Position numbers and translations under genes: made by a program. Positions 33,811 to 41,253 of a stretch of 55,213 bases of DNA are shown here, piece after piece. The number at the start of each line of letters is the position of its first letter. Positions within the stretch are counted from its first letter, which is position 1. Where the stretch lies: the NCBI GenBank assembly GCA_903888515.1, contig CAISTY010000048.1, forward strand, positions 1 to 55,213, given 5' to 3'. The DNA is from Akkermansiaceae bacterium. GTDB taxonomy: Bacteria; Verrucomicrobiota; Verrucomicrobiia; Verrucomicrobiales; Akkermansiaceae. A model generated the notes under the pieces. It was not told the DNA's origin. It did not search any database and saw only the letters and a list, made by a program, of their open reading frames with translations.

Positions 33811-35276
33811 GCCAACGCAAGTGTTTGTCAGGCATTGTGTTGTTGGCAACCGCAGCCATGTGCGGGGCGGCACAACCGGCGTTTTTCGCGATGGATACCG
33901 GTACCCGGGACGCGACCCACCAGACGGCCGAGGCGCAGGTGGAGTTGGTCAAGGAACTCGGCTTCGACGGCATCGGCCCCTGTTATACCAAGCCGGATGC
34001 GCTGCGCGAGATGCTCGCTGCCTTGGACCGGCAGCATGCGAAGATGTTCGCGCTCTATCTGCGGCTCGATCTCGATGCCGCGGAGCCTGTGAGCCCGGCG
34101 ATCCGCGACTCGCTCGAGCAGTTGCGCGGACGGAACTCGATCCTGTGGTTTTTTGTGACCACCAAGGCCCACAAGCCGTCAGATCCCGCAGGCGACGCGC
34201 GGGCCGTTCCGGTGATGCGTGATTTGGCGGCACTGGCACAACAGGCCGGACTGCGCATCGCCCTCTATCCGCACACCGGTTGCTGGGTTGAACGCGGCGA
34301 GGATGCGGCGCGTTTGGCACGCCAGGTGGACCGGAAAAACTTCGGTGTCACCTTCAACCTTTGCCACTGGCTGAAGGTCGATGGCAAGGATCTCGACGCC
34401 AGCCTCAAGGATGCTCTCCCCCACCTGATGGTGGTGACGATCAACGGTGCCGATGCCGATGGCAAGGATTGGGGAAAATTGATCCAACCTCTGGACAGCG
34501 GAACCTATGATACGGGAAACCTGTTGGATAAACTGAAGGCATTGGACTGGAACGGGCCGGTGGGCTTGCAGCACTTTGGCATCAAGGGCGACGCCCGCGC
34601 CAACCTGCAACGCTCGATGAACAGCTGGCGACGCATGCAGGGCGTGGCCATGATGCCCGCAGGCAAGGCGTTTGCAGCATGGGAACCCGCCACCGGTTGG
34701 CAGGAGGTCGGAAATGTGAAAACAGACCCGCAAAATCCCAAGCTCTTGCTCAGCGAACCCGGCACGAGCGCGGTGATCTCGCAGGGTGCCGCCCCATATC
34801 TGCTCACCAAGGAACGCTTCGGCGACGTCGCGGTGCATGCGGAGTTCATGATCCGGCAGAAGTCCAATTCCGGCATCTATTTCTGCGGCAGCCACGAGGT
34901 GCAGATCTATGACAGCTTCGGCGTCGCCAAGGATGCATATCCCGGCATCGAATGTGGCGGCATCTATCCGGAATGGATCAACAATGCCAACGTCCGCGGC
35001 CATGCGCCGCTCGTCAATGCCAGCAAACCGGCGGGTGAGTGGCAGACGTTCGACGTGATCTACCGCGCGCCCCGCTTCGATGCCGCAGGCGTGAAAACCC
35101 GCAATGCCCGCTTCGAGAAGGTGTTTCACAACGGCATCCTCATCCACGACAACGTGGAATTGTTAGGCCCGACCCGTGCCGGGCTCCCCGAACAAGCCAC
35201 CGGTCCGCTGCGCATCCAAGGCGACCACGGACCAATCGCCTATCGCAACGTGCGCGTCCTTCGCCTCCCCGAGTGA
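33807..35276 (+). CDS. Secreted sugar-isomerase-like plus DUF1080 (3-keto-disaccharide hydrolase-like) protein
   Basis: The 489-residue two-domain protein has a signal peptide (CLSGIVLLATAAMCGAAQ), a xylose-isomerase-like TIM barrel (about 25-270: AEAQVELVKELGFDGIGPCY, IALYPHTGCWVE, FGVTFNLCHWLKVDGKD) and a DUF1080 beta-sandwich (about 285-489: FGDVAVHAEFMIRQKSNSGI, YFCGSHEVQIYDSFG, GPLRIQGDHGPIAYRNVRV). DUF1080 proteins include 3-keto-disaccharide hydrolases. It is translationally coupled to the oxidoreductase before it, so the two likely act on the same glycoside in the periplasm. Confidence 0.87.
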   Translation: MSQRKCLSGIVLLATAAMCGAAQPAFFAMDTGTRDATHQTAEAQVELVKELGFDGIGPCYTKPDALREMLAALDRQHAKMFALYLRLDLDAAEPVSPAIRDSLEQLRGRNSILWFFVTTKAHKPSDPAGDARAVPVMRDLAALAQQAGLRIALYPHTGCWVERGEDAARLARQVDRKNFGVTFNLCHWLKVDGKDLDASLKDALPHLMVVTINGADADGKDWGKLIQPLDSGTYDTGNLLDKLKALDWNGPVGLQHFGIKGDARANLQRSMNSWRRMQGVAMMPAGKAFAAWEPATGWQEVGNVKTDPQNPKLLLSEPGTSAVISQGAAPYLLTKERFGDVAVHAEFMIRQKSNSGIYFCGSHEVQIYDSFGVAKDAYPGIECGGIYPEWINNANVRGHAPLVNASKPAGEWQTFDVIYRAPRFDAAGVKTRNARFEKVFHNGILIHDNVELLGPTRAGLPEQATGPLRIQGDHGPIAYRNVRVLRLPE

Positions 35277-35351
35277 GGCTGGATGCGCGCGCCTTGTGCC
35301 CGATGTGGCAGTGCTTGCGGTGCGCTTTCAGGGCGTCTAAAAGGGCACCCC

Positions 35352-36380
35352 ATGCCATTGCGGACTCAGGATTTCGATTACCATTTGCCGGTCGAGTTGA
35401 TTGCAGCGCGGCCCCTCGCCGAGCGTGCGGCCTCGCGCATGCTGGTGGTGCACCGGGACTCCGGCCGGATCGAACACCGGATGTTCCGGGATTTTCCGCA
35501 GTTCCTGCAGGCTCATGATTTGTTAGTCCTGAACGATACCAAGGTGATCGCCGCGCGGGTGTTTTCGGATGACGGGAAAATAGAACTGCTGTGCCTGGAG
35601 CGGCGATCGCCAGTGGATTGGCGCTGCCTAGTGAGTCCAGGCAAACGGATGAAACCGGGCCGTACGCTGACAGTGGGCGGCATCACCGGCACGGTGGCGG
35701 AGGTTTTCAACAACGGTGACCGCAGAATCCGCTGGGACGCGCCAATGGACTTGAACCAACACGGGCATCTCGCGCTGCCGCATTACTTGGGCCGCGCCGA
35801 AGAACCACCCGACCGCGAACGCTATCAAACCGTGTTCGCCCGCCAGGAAGGGGCGATCGCCGCGCCGACGGCCGGCCTGCATTTCACGCCGGAAATGTTA
35901 GAACAACTGCCGCACGCGTTTCTCACCTTGCATGTGGGGGTGGGTACGTTCCGGCCGGTGAAAGCGGAGGTGGTGGCCGATCACATCATGCACGCGGAAA
36001 AATTCACGCTGAGTGCGGACACCGTGCGCCGGGTGAATGCGGCGCACCGGGTGCTGGCGGTGGGAACCACGGTGACGCGGGTGCTGGAGGCGCTGGGATC
36101 GAAGAACGAGGATCGAAGATTGAAAATCCAGGAGTCGGATCATCTGGGGGAAACGGATATTTTCATCTATCCGCCGCATGATTTCCGCGTTGTCGACGGC
36201 CTGCTGACGAATTTTCATTTGCCGCAAAGCACCTTGATCATGTTGGTGAGCGCGTTCGCCGGACGGGAGTTGGTCATGGAGGCATACCGGCAAGCCGTGG
36301 CGGAACGCTACCGTTTTTTCAGTTACGGTGACTGCATGTTAGTGGTTGGTGGGACCGGCCAAGCCGCTGGCTTCCGATAG
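35352..36380 (+). CDS. queA: S-adenosylmethionine:tRNA ribosyltransferase-isomerase
   Basis: The 342-residue protein has the QueA pattern: MPLRTQDFDYHLPVELIAAR, LLVLNDTKVIAARVF, PHYLGRAEEPPDRERYQTVF, GAIAAPTAGLHFTPEML, LHVGVGTFRPVKAE and TNFHLPQSTLIMLVSAFAG. It makes epoxyqueuosine in tRNA. A short insertion (SKNEDRRLKIQESDH) near residue 255 is slightly unusual. The ATG at 35352 matches the family start. Confidence 0.96.
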   Translation: MPLRTQDFDYHLPVELIAARPLAERAASRMLVVHRDSGRIEHRMFRDFPQFLQAHDLLVLNDTKVIAARVFSDDGKIELLCLERRSPVDWRCLVSPGKRMKPGRTLTVGGITGTVAEVFNNGDRRIRWDAPMDLNQHGHLALPHYLGRAEEPPDRERYQTVFARQEGAIAAPTAGLHFTPEMLEQLPHAFLTLHVGVGTFRPVKAEVVADHIMHAEKFTLSADTVRRVNAAHRVLAVGTTVTRVLEALGSKNEDRRLKIQESDHLGETDIFIYPPHDFRVVDGLLTNFHLPQSTLIMLVSAFAGRELVMEAYRQAVAERYRFFSYGDCMLVVGGTGQAAGFR

Positions 36381-36596
36381 ACACAAGGTGGCAATTTCGT
36401 GGGCGGTCATTGCTGCCTCGCTGTCGCGCTTGCCAGGCATACGGCTGACTTTAGTGCCGGATGCCCCATTTATCGGGACGAGGCGCCGAAAGACATAAGG
36501 TTGACACCAGCCGCCCATGATGGGCTTGATCTCCGTGCCGGTCGGGACGATCATTTGGATACCGAGGTTCTGACTTGGCCACGGTTGTTTCCGCAT
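36339..36596 (-). CDS. Possible small protein, uncertain
   Basis: An 85-codon frame on the minus strand starts back-to-back with the exonuclease gene (its ATG overlaps that gene's ATG) and ends inside the 3' end of queA. The peptide (IMGGWCQPYVFRRLVPINGA, then SGTKVSRMPGKRDSEAAMTA) looks protein-like, with a well-mixed composition, but I recognise no family. It fills an otherwise empty 214-bp gap. It could also be chance. Confidence 0.35.
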   Translation of the reverse strand: MRKQPWPSQNLGIQMIVPTGTEIKPIMGGWCQPYVFRRLVPINGASGTKVSRMPGKRDSEAAMTAHEIATLCLSEASGLAGPTNH

Positions 36597-37212
36597 GAGC
36601 ATTCCCAAAACACCACCCCTCACGGCAGACATCGCTGCATTGGAGCCCTTCGATGGCCTCAGCTTGGAGCGCGTCTTCGTGGTGACGAACCAACGCCAAG
36701 CCGAGCTCGCCTTGCATGAACTCATGAGCGCCGGTGTCGTGGGCTTCGATACCGAGTCAAAACCGACTTTTCAAAAGGGCCAGAAATCCGCAGGTCCGCA
36801 TGTGCTGCAATTCGCCACCATGGAGAAGGCGTTTATTTTCCAGTCCGATTGCGTCGATAGCCACCCGGTGATCCTTGAATTGCTGCAATCCTCCGAACTC
36901 ACAAAAATCGGCTTCGGCCTCGGCGGTGATCTCCGTCAGATCTCCAACCGCTTCGGCATCCACCCTGCCGCCGTGGTGGACCTTGATCGTTCGTTCAAAA
37001 AACTGGGCTACCGGAATTCGGTCGGGGCGAAATCGGCGATCGCCATGTGCTTCAATCGCAAGCTCTTGAAATCCAAATCCGTCACCACTTCAAACTGGGC
37101 GGCGCGGGTCTTGTCCGAGCGCCAGTTGCTCTATGCCGCCAATGATGCCTATGCCGCGATCAGGATCTACCACGCACTTCGCGATGATGCTCAGGGAACT
37201 GCGGAATCCTGA
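36595..37212 (+). CDS. DEDDy 3'-5' exonuclease domain protein
   Basis: The 205-residue protein is a single DnaQ-like/WRN-type exonuclease domain. Motif I is VGFDTESKP (D-x-E), motif II is KIGFGLGGDLRQISNRFG and motif III is LLYAANDAYAAIRIYHAL (Y-x3-D). It is like RNase D without the HRDC domain. The role (RNA maturation or DNA repair) cannot be told from the sequence. Confidence 0.85.
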   Translation: MSIPKTPPLTADIAALEPFDGLSLERVFVVTNQRQAELALHELMSAGVVGFDTESKPTFQKGQKSAGPHVLQFATMEKAFIFQSDCVDSHPVILELLQSSELTKIGFGLGGDLRQISNRFGIHPAAVVDLDRSFKKLGYRNSVGAKSAIAMCFNRKLLKSKSVTTSNWAARVLSERQLLYAANDAYAAIRIYHALRDDAQGTAES

Positions 37213-37387
37213 GTCTCCACACTTGGCGTCCCGCACTTCGCAGGGCTAACGAATCCTCGTGTCGGAAAGGGATGACAATTGGCGCTGGAACCCGGGGGAC
37301 TCCGTGTGCAGGACCCCGGCCAGGTTGTTAAGAAACATTTACATTATAGACTTGTCAGGGGTGGCTTTTCCGCTACGGTGACTCGTG

Positions 37388-37576
37388 ATGAAACCAATCC
37401 TGTTGATCGCACTTGCCACTGCAATCGTCCTCACCAGTTCCTGCAATACGTTTATCGGAATGGGCCGTGACCTGCGGCTCACTGGAGAAGGCATGGAGAA
37501 AACCGCCGGCAAGGCCCAAACTAAAGGGGGCGCAAACACGAGTGGGGCTGATAATTCGGGCGTGCCTGTTTACTGA
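37388..37576 (+). CDS. Entericidin-like small lipoprotein
   Basis: The 62-residue peptide has a lipoprotein signal ending in LTSSC (Cys19) followed by NTFIGMGRDLRLTGEGMEKT, the pattern of entericidin A/B family lipoproteins. These small envelope lipoproteins are known from stress and antidote roles in enterobacteria; the role here is not known. ATG at 37388 is preferred over the GTG one codon upstream. Confidence 0.75.
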   Translation: MKPILLIALATAIVLTSSCNTFIGMGRDLRLTGEGMEKTAGKAQTKGGANTSGADNSGVPVY

Positions 37577-37605
37577 GCGCACTCTGCCAAACGACACTCG
37601 CAATA

Positions 37606-37626
37606 CCTCCGGAAAAACACCGGAGG
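37606..37626. terminator. Hairpin between convergent genes
   Basis: cctccgg and ccggagg form a perfect 7-bp stem with a 7-base A-rich loop, placed between the entericidin-like gene and the convergent membrane protein gene. There is no strong T-run on either side, so termination is a guess from position. Confidence 0.45.
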
Positions 37627-37632
37627 AACAGG

Positions 37633-38238
37633 TCAATATTGCCGCCAGAAAGCACAAGCACAGACCAGCGTCGCCACCCCATAGCCAAGACCCGCGAAGG
37701 AGAACACGGCCCAACGTTTCGGATCTGCGGTGACCCAGGTCACGGCATCCCGGAACAAATAGGGCATGCCAACCCAGAAAAGCGAGGCGGTGAGCAAGGC
37801 GTAAGCGTAAATCGGCACCAGCAAGCGCGAGGACGGATCCTTGAGAAATGCGGCTTCAAGCATCGGCGAGGCGACCATGAGACCTATCACCCCCAGCGCG
37901 CGAATGGCGAGGAAATCCTTCACGCTGATGGAAACCAACACCATCGTCACCGGCACCAGAATCCGCAGGGTCGGCTTGGCACCATTGAATTCACCGAGTT
38001 CCATCGCGAGGGCGCTGAGTTTGCCCAGCCCGTCAGGCGCGATCAGCAACCAGAACCATGCAAGGCCAATCCCTAGCAGAATTTGACCGGCCACTTGATC
38101 GCGTGGGAATTTTTTCAGGAATCCCTGCACCAACGCAGGTTTCGCCAGCATCAACGCGTGACTGCCAATCAGCCAGACGCTCAAAATCAAGCCAACAGTG
38201 AAAAGCGAGAGGTGCTCGTAAGGGTGCATCGGATCCAT
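37633..38238 (-). CDS. Polytopic membrane protein of unknown function
   Basis: The 201-residue protein has about five or six hydrophobic helices (FTVGLILSVWLIGSHALMLA, AGQILLGIGLAWFWLLIA, LRILVPVTMVLVSISV, LVPIYAYALLTASLFWVGM, FAGLGYGVATLVCACAF). No motif of a known transporter family is seen. It resembles uncharacterised inner-membrane proteins of Verrucomicrobia. It stands alone on its strand. Confidence 0.75.
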   Translation of the reverse strand: MDPMHPYEHLSLFTVGLILSVWLIGSHALMLAKPALVQGFLKKFPRDQVAGQILLGIGLAWFWLLIAPDGLGKLSALAMELGEFNGAKPTLRILVPVTMVLVSISVKDFLAIRALGVIGLMVASPMLEAAFLKDPSSRLLVPIYAYALLTASLFWVGMPYLFRDAVTWVTADPKRWAVFSFAGLGYGVATLVCACAFWRQY

Positions 38239-38357
38239 GCGGCCCCCGAACTAAGGCGCGAAGACGGAACATTCAAGCGCCAACTCACCTGATGGATTCA
38301 CGAATTTCTCACACGGCCTGCATCATGGCATCACAATCGGATTGAATACTCCCTTCC

Positions 38358-38600
38358 ATGACCCTCCCCCAATTGATCCAACCGAACCACGCAGATGCCG
38401 TAGAACGTCCATCACCCGCCTCAGTCGCGTTGTCCCCGCTCGCCGCTCGCCAAGTGGCCCGGCCATCCAGCCCGGCGCCTTCCATGACCCAATACCGCGC
38501 CAAACATGCCTTGTCGCCTTGCGCTCCCGCGCCGTCAACTCGCGCCCCGCATCGCCCCTTGGACCCGGAGTTTCGCTCCTGGCTCGAGGAGTTGCTGTGA
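38358..38600 (+). CDS. Possible small protein upstream of prfB
   Basis: An 80-codon frame (TLPQLIQPNHADAVERPSPA at the start, LDPEFRSWLEELL at the end) lies in the 436-bp gap before prfB. It is Pro/Ala/Ser rich and disordered-looking, apart from a short amphipathic C-terminus. I recognise no family. An opposite-strand frame over the same bases is equally long, so this call is weak. Confidence 0.35.
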   Translation: MTLPQLIQPNHADAVERPSPASVALSPLAARQVARPSSPAPSMTQYRAKHALSPCAPAPSTRAPHRPLDPEFRSWLEELL

Positions 38601-38674
38601 TATCCGCACCCGCGAAGCCGGCTGTCGGGATCCGGCTTGCTTCGGAGTGCGAAATGGCGTTTGCTGCCGCCCGC

Positions 38675-39815
38675 ATGTCCTCACTTCCCACCGCTGACCT
38701 TCTGGCGCTCGACACAACCGGCCTGAAAACCCGCTTGTCGAAACTCAGGAGGTATCTTTGACGTCCCGTCCCTAACAAACGAAATCCACACCCTCGAGGA
38801 AGCCATGGGCGCGCCCGGGTTTTGGAATGATTCCGACAAGGCGAAGTCGATCAGTTCCAAAGCCTCGGGCTTGAAGAAAAAACTCGAAGCATTCCTGAAA
38901 CTCGAAGCGCGCGTGGCGGACATCGACGAAGGGGTGTCGCTCGCCAAGGAATTCGATGATGCCGAACTGGCCGGCGAGGCCCTCACCAATGCCAAGGGTC
39001 TGGAAGACGACATCCGGTCCTACGAACTGCTCACCCTGCTCGATCAACCGAGTGATATCTCGCCGTGTTTCCTGGTTATTTCCGCAGGCGCGGGCGGAAC
39101 CGAAGCCTGCGATTGGGCGCAGATGCTCCACCGCATGTATACCCGCTGGGCCGAGCGCAAGGGCTACACCGTCGAGACGTTGGACTGGCAGGACGGTGAT
39201 GAGGCCGGCCTGCGCACCGCCACCCTCAAGATCACCGGCGACTATGCCTATGGCTTCCTCAAGAACGAGCGTGGCGTCCACAGGCTTGTTAGAATCTCGC
39301 CGTTCGACTCGAATGCCAAGCGCCATACCTCGTTCGCTTCGATCGACGCGACTCCGGAGGTCTCCAAGGAAATCAACATCGAGATCAACGACAAGGATGT
39401 CGAAATCACCACCACCCGTTCCGGCGGCAAGGGCGGCCAGAACGTCAACAAGGTGGAAACCGCCGTCATCCTGCGCCACCTGCCCACCGGCATTCTCATC
39501 CGCTCCACCGCCGCACGCACCCAGGGCCAGAACCGCGAACTCGCCTATCAGATCCTCAAGGCCAAACTCTATACCATCGAGGAAGACAAACAAAAGGCCG
39601 ACGCCGACCGCGCGTACAGCGAAAAGGGCGACGTTTCATGGGGCTATCAAATCCGCTCCTATGTCTTCCAGCCCTATCAGAAAGTGCTCGACCTGCGCAC
39701 CGGCGAGGAATCCGGCAGCATCCAGGACGTCATGGATGGCAATCTCGACCCCTTCATCGAAGCCAAACTCCGCGGCAAGGTCCGCATCAAAGGCGCCAAG
39801 GACGAGGATGAGTGA
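38675..39815 (+). CDS. prfB: Peptide chain release factor 2, with programmed +1 frameshift
   Basis: The gene is read in two frames. A short first frame ([20 protein letters not shown] to RRYL) ends at a TGA at 38759-38761; a +1 shift there continues as [10 protein letters not shown] into the main frame to 39815. The main part has the RF2 tripeptide in [11 protein letters not shown] (SPF, recognising UGA/UAA) and the peptidyl-hydrolysis motif [13 protein letters not shown] (GGQ). The first-frame start may be 38675 or the ATG at 38654. The frameshift couples RF2 level to UGA termination efficiency. Confidence 0.94.
38747..38762 (+). promoter_or_regulatory. prfB frameshift site
   Basis: aggagg (38747-38752), then tat, ctt and tga c: a Shine-Dalgarno-like stimulator three bases before the CTT-TGA-C slippery site, with the same spacing as the well-known RF2 autoregulation signal. 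Confidence 0.93.
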
Positions 39816-39816
39816 A

Positions 39817-39927
39817 AAGTGGCGGCGGTTTCCCCCGCCAAGCCCCTCCGCAAGTATGTTAGATCAGGCCTGTCAGGCGGACGGGATCATGAAAACTTGG
39901 CATGGCGGTTGCAAACCGCCGCCACCT
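39817..39927. repeat. Inverted-repeat-bounded intergenic element (REP/MITE-like)
   Basis: The gap between the convergent prfB and siroheme-decarboxylase-like genes is filled by a 111-bp element. Its outer ends, aagtggcggcggttt (39817) and aaaccgccgccacct (39913), are inverted copies. An inner palindrome ggcggtt-gca-aaccgcc is present at the right end. It may end transcription in both directions. Confidence 0.6.
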
Positions 39928-40968
39928 TCAGGCCATCTCGCTTTCCCAGCGCGCCTCATCATCGGTAAAATAGCGCACCCGTACTTTTTTGAATTCCTTG
40001 GTGGAATAGAGCGCGTGGCGGTCGGTGATGCCGGTGGCCTCGGCGATGGCTGTTAGAGTCTGCTCGCATTCCTCCTCGCTCTTGCCGTGGACCATGGTGA
40101 ACAGGTTGTAAGGCCACTCCGGATAGCTCGGACGCTGGTAGCAATGGCTCACCGCGCGGAACCCCGCCATCATTTCACCGAGTCGCTGCAAGGCCGCCGG
40201 GTCATCCGCCGGGCCGGCCCAGACGCCCATGGCGTTCGCGCCGAAACCCGCCTTGCGGTGGTGCAGCACCGCTGCGAAACGCCGCATCCGCCCGGATGTT
40301 AGAAAATGCTGGTGCAGCGCCGCCGCCGCCTCGAACGACATGCCGAGTTCCTTCGCCACCGCCACAAACGGCGCCGGCACCAGCGCCAGATCCCGCTGCA
40401 TCAGCCGCACGAAGGCGATCTCACCGGCGGTTAGAGGCCCGGCATCCGTGCGGTTCGCCTCGGTATAGGCGGGGGCTTCCTGGTCGTCCGGGCGCGCCCC
40501 GCCCTCGACATCGAACCTCACGCCGATCTTGAACAGACGCAACGTCGGCAGCAGGCGGGTCGATGCCGCGCCTGATAGACGGTGCAGCAGGTCGACCGTG
40601 CCTTCCAAACCCAGTCGGCTGGTGGGCGGCACGGCGATGGTGTACCACAGGTTGAATGCATGGTTGCGCAGATAGTTGTGGCTCACTCCCGGATGGGAAT
40701 TGATCACGGACACCGCCTTGTCTAGCAGTTCGGGTGCGATCCTGGCCGCCACCAGGCTGGACGCGTAGCCGAGGCTGCGGGTGTCGAAAATCGCACTGAT
40801 CTGGCGGATCACTTTGTCCTCTTTCAAGGATTGCACCCGTGCCAGGGCGGCGCTTTCCGTTAGGCCGCAAAGTTTTCCGAGGTCTGCGAACGGTCGCTCC
40901 GAAAAAGGCACGGCTTCCTGCAAAAATCCCAACAGTGCGGCATCAGTGACATCGGTCGTGGCGTTCAT
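39928..40968 (-). CDS. Siroheme decarboxylase-like protein (AhbA/AhbB or NirD/NirL fusion)
   Basis: The 346-residue protein consists of two Lrp/AsnC-like halves. The first has ADLGKLCGLTESAALARVQS, SAIFDTRSLGYASSLVAARI and HNYLRNHAFNLWYTI; the second has KAGFGANAMGVWAG and HCYQRPSYPEWPYNLFTMVH. This is the layout of the siroheme decarboxylase subunits AhbA and AhbB (or NirD and NirL) joined in one chain. They turn siroheme into didecarboxysiroheme on the way to heme or heme d1. No other heme or nir genes are adjacent. A plain Lrp regulator is less likely because of the H-N-Y-L-R and H-C-Y-Q-R motifs. Confidence 0.8.
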   Translation of the reverse strand: MNATTDVTDAALLGFLQEAVPFSERPFADLGKLCGLTESAALARVQSLKEDKVIRQISAIFDTRSLGYASSLVAARIAPELLDKAVSVINSHPGVSHNYLRNHAFNLWYTIAVPPTSRLGLEGTVDLLHRLSGAASTRLLPTLRLFKIGVRFDVEGGARPDDQEAPAYTEANRTDAGPLTAGEIAFVRLMQRDLALVPAPFVAVAKELGMSFEAAAALHQHFLTSGRMRRFAAVLHHRKAGFGANAMGVWAGPADDPAALQRLGEMMAGFRAVSHCYQRPSYPEWPYNLFTMVHGKSEEECEQTLTAIAEATGITDRHALYSTKEFKKVRVRYFTDDEARWESEMA

Positions 40969-41253
40969 CTCGGGGGAAACTTAACACGTTCTCACCTAAG
41001 CAAAAGCCCGGACTGAATTGCAGATTATGAGACGATTCCCTTTTGCGAAGGGGATCGGGAAGGCTGGGAGAATGTCGTGGTTCAATGACGCTGGAGCAGA
41101 GCCCGTGAGCGTGGGTTTTTCATGGCGAAAACGCAGTGGCGGAACTGGTTGTGGTTGTGCGCTGTAAAAAGGTCAAAAAAAAGATTGTCAAAAGGAATGA
41201 TTGTGAAAGATTTCCGCGGACAACTCGTCACGGATTCTTTCACGAAATACCTT

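Noticed and set aside
38675..39815. prfB frameshift as a sequencing error or pseudogene
   Set aside because: The CTT-TGA-C site with its Shine-Dalgarno-like stimulator at canonical spacing shows it is programmed.
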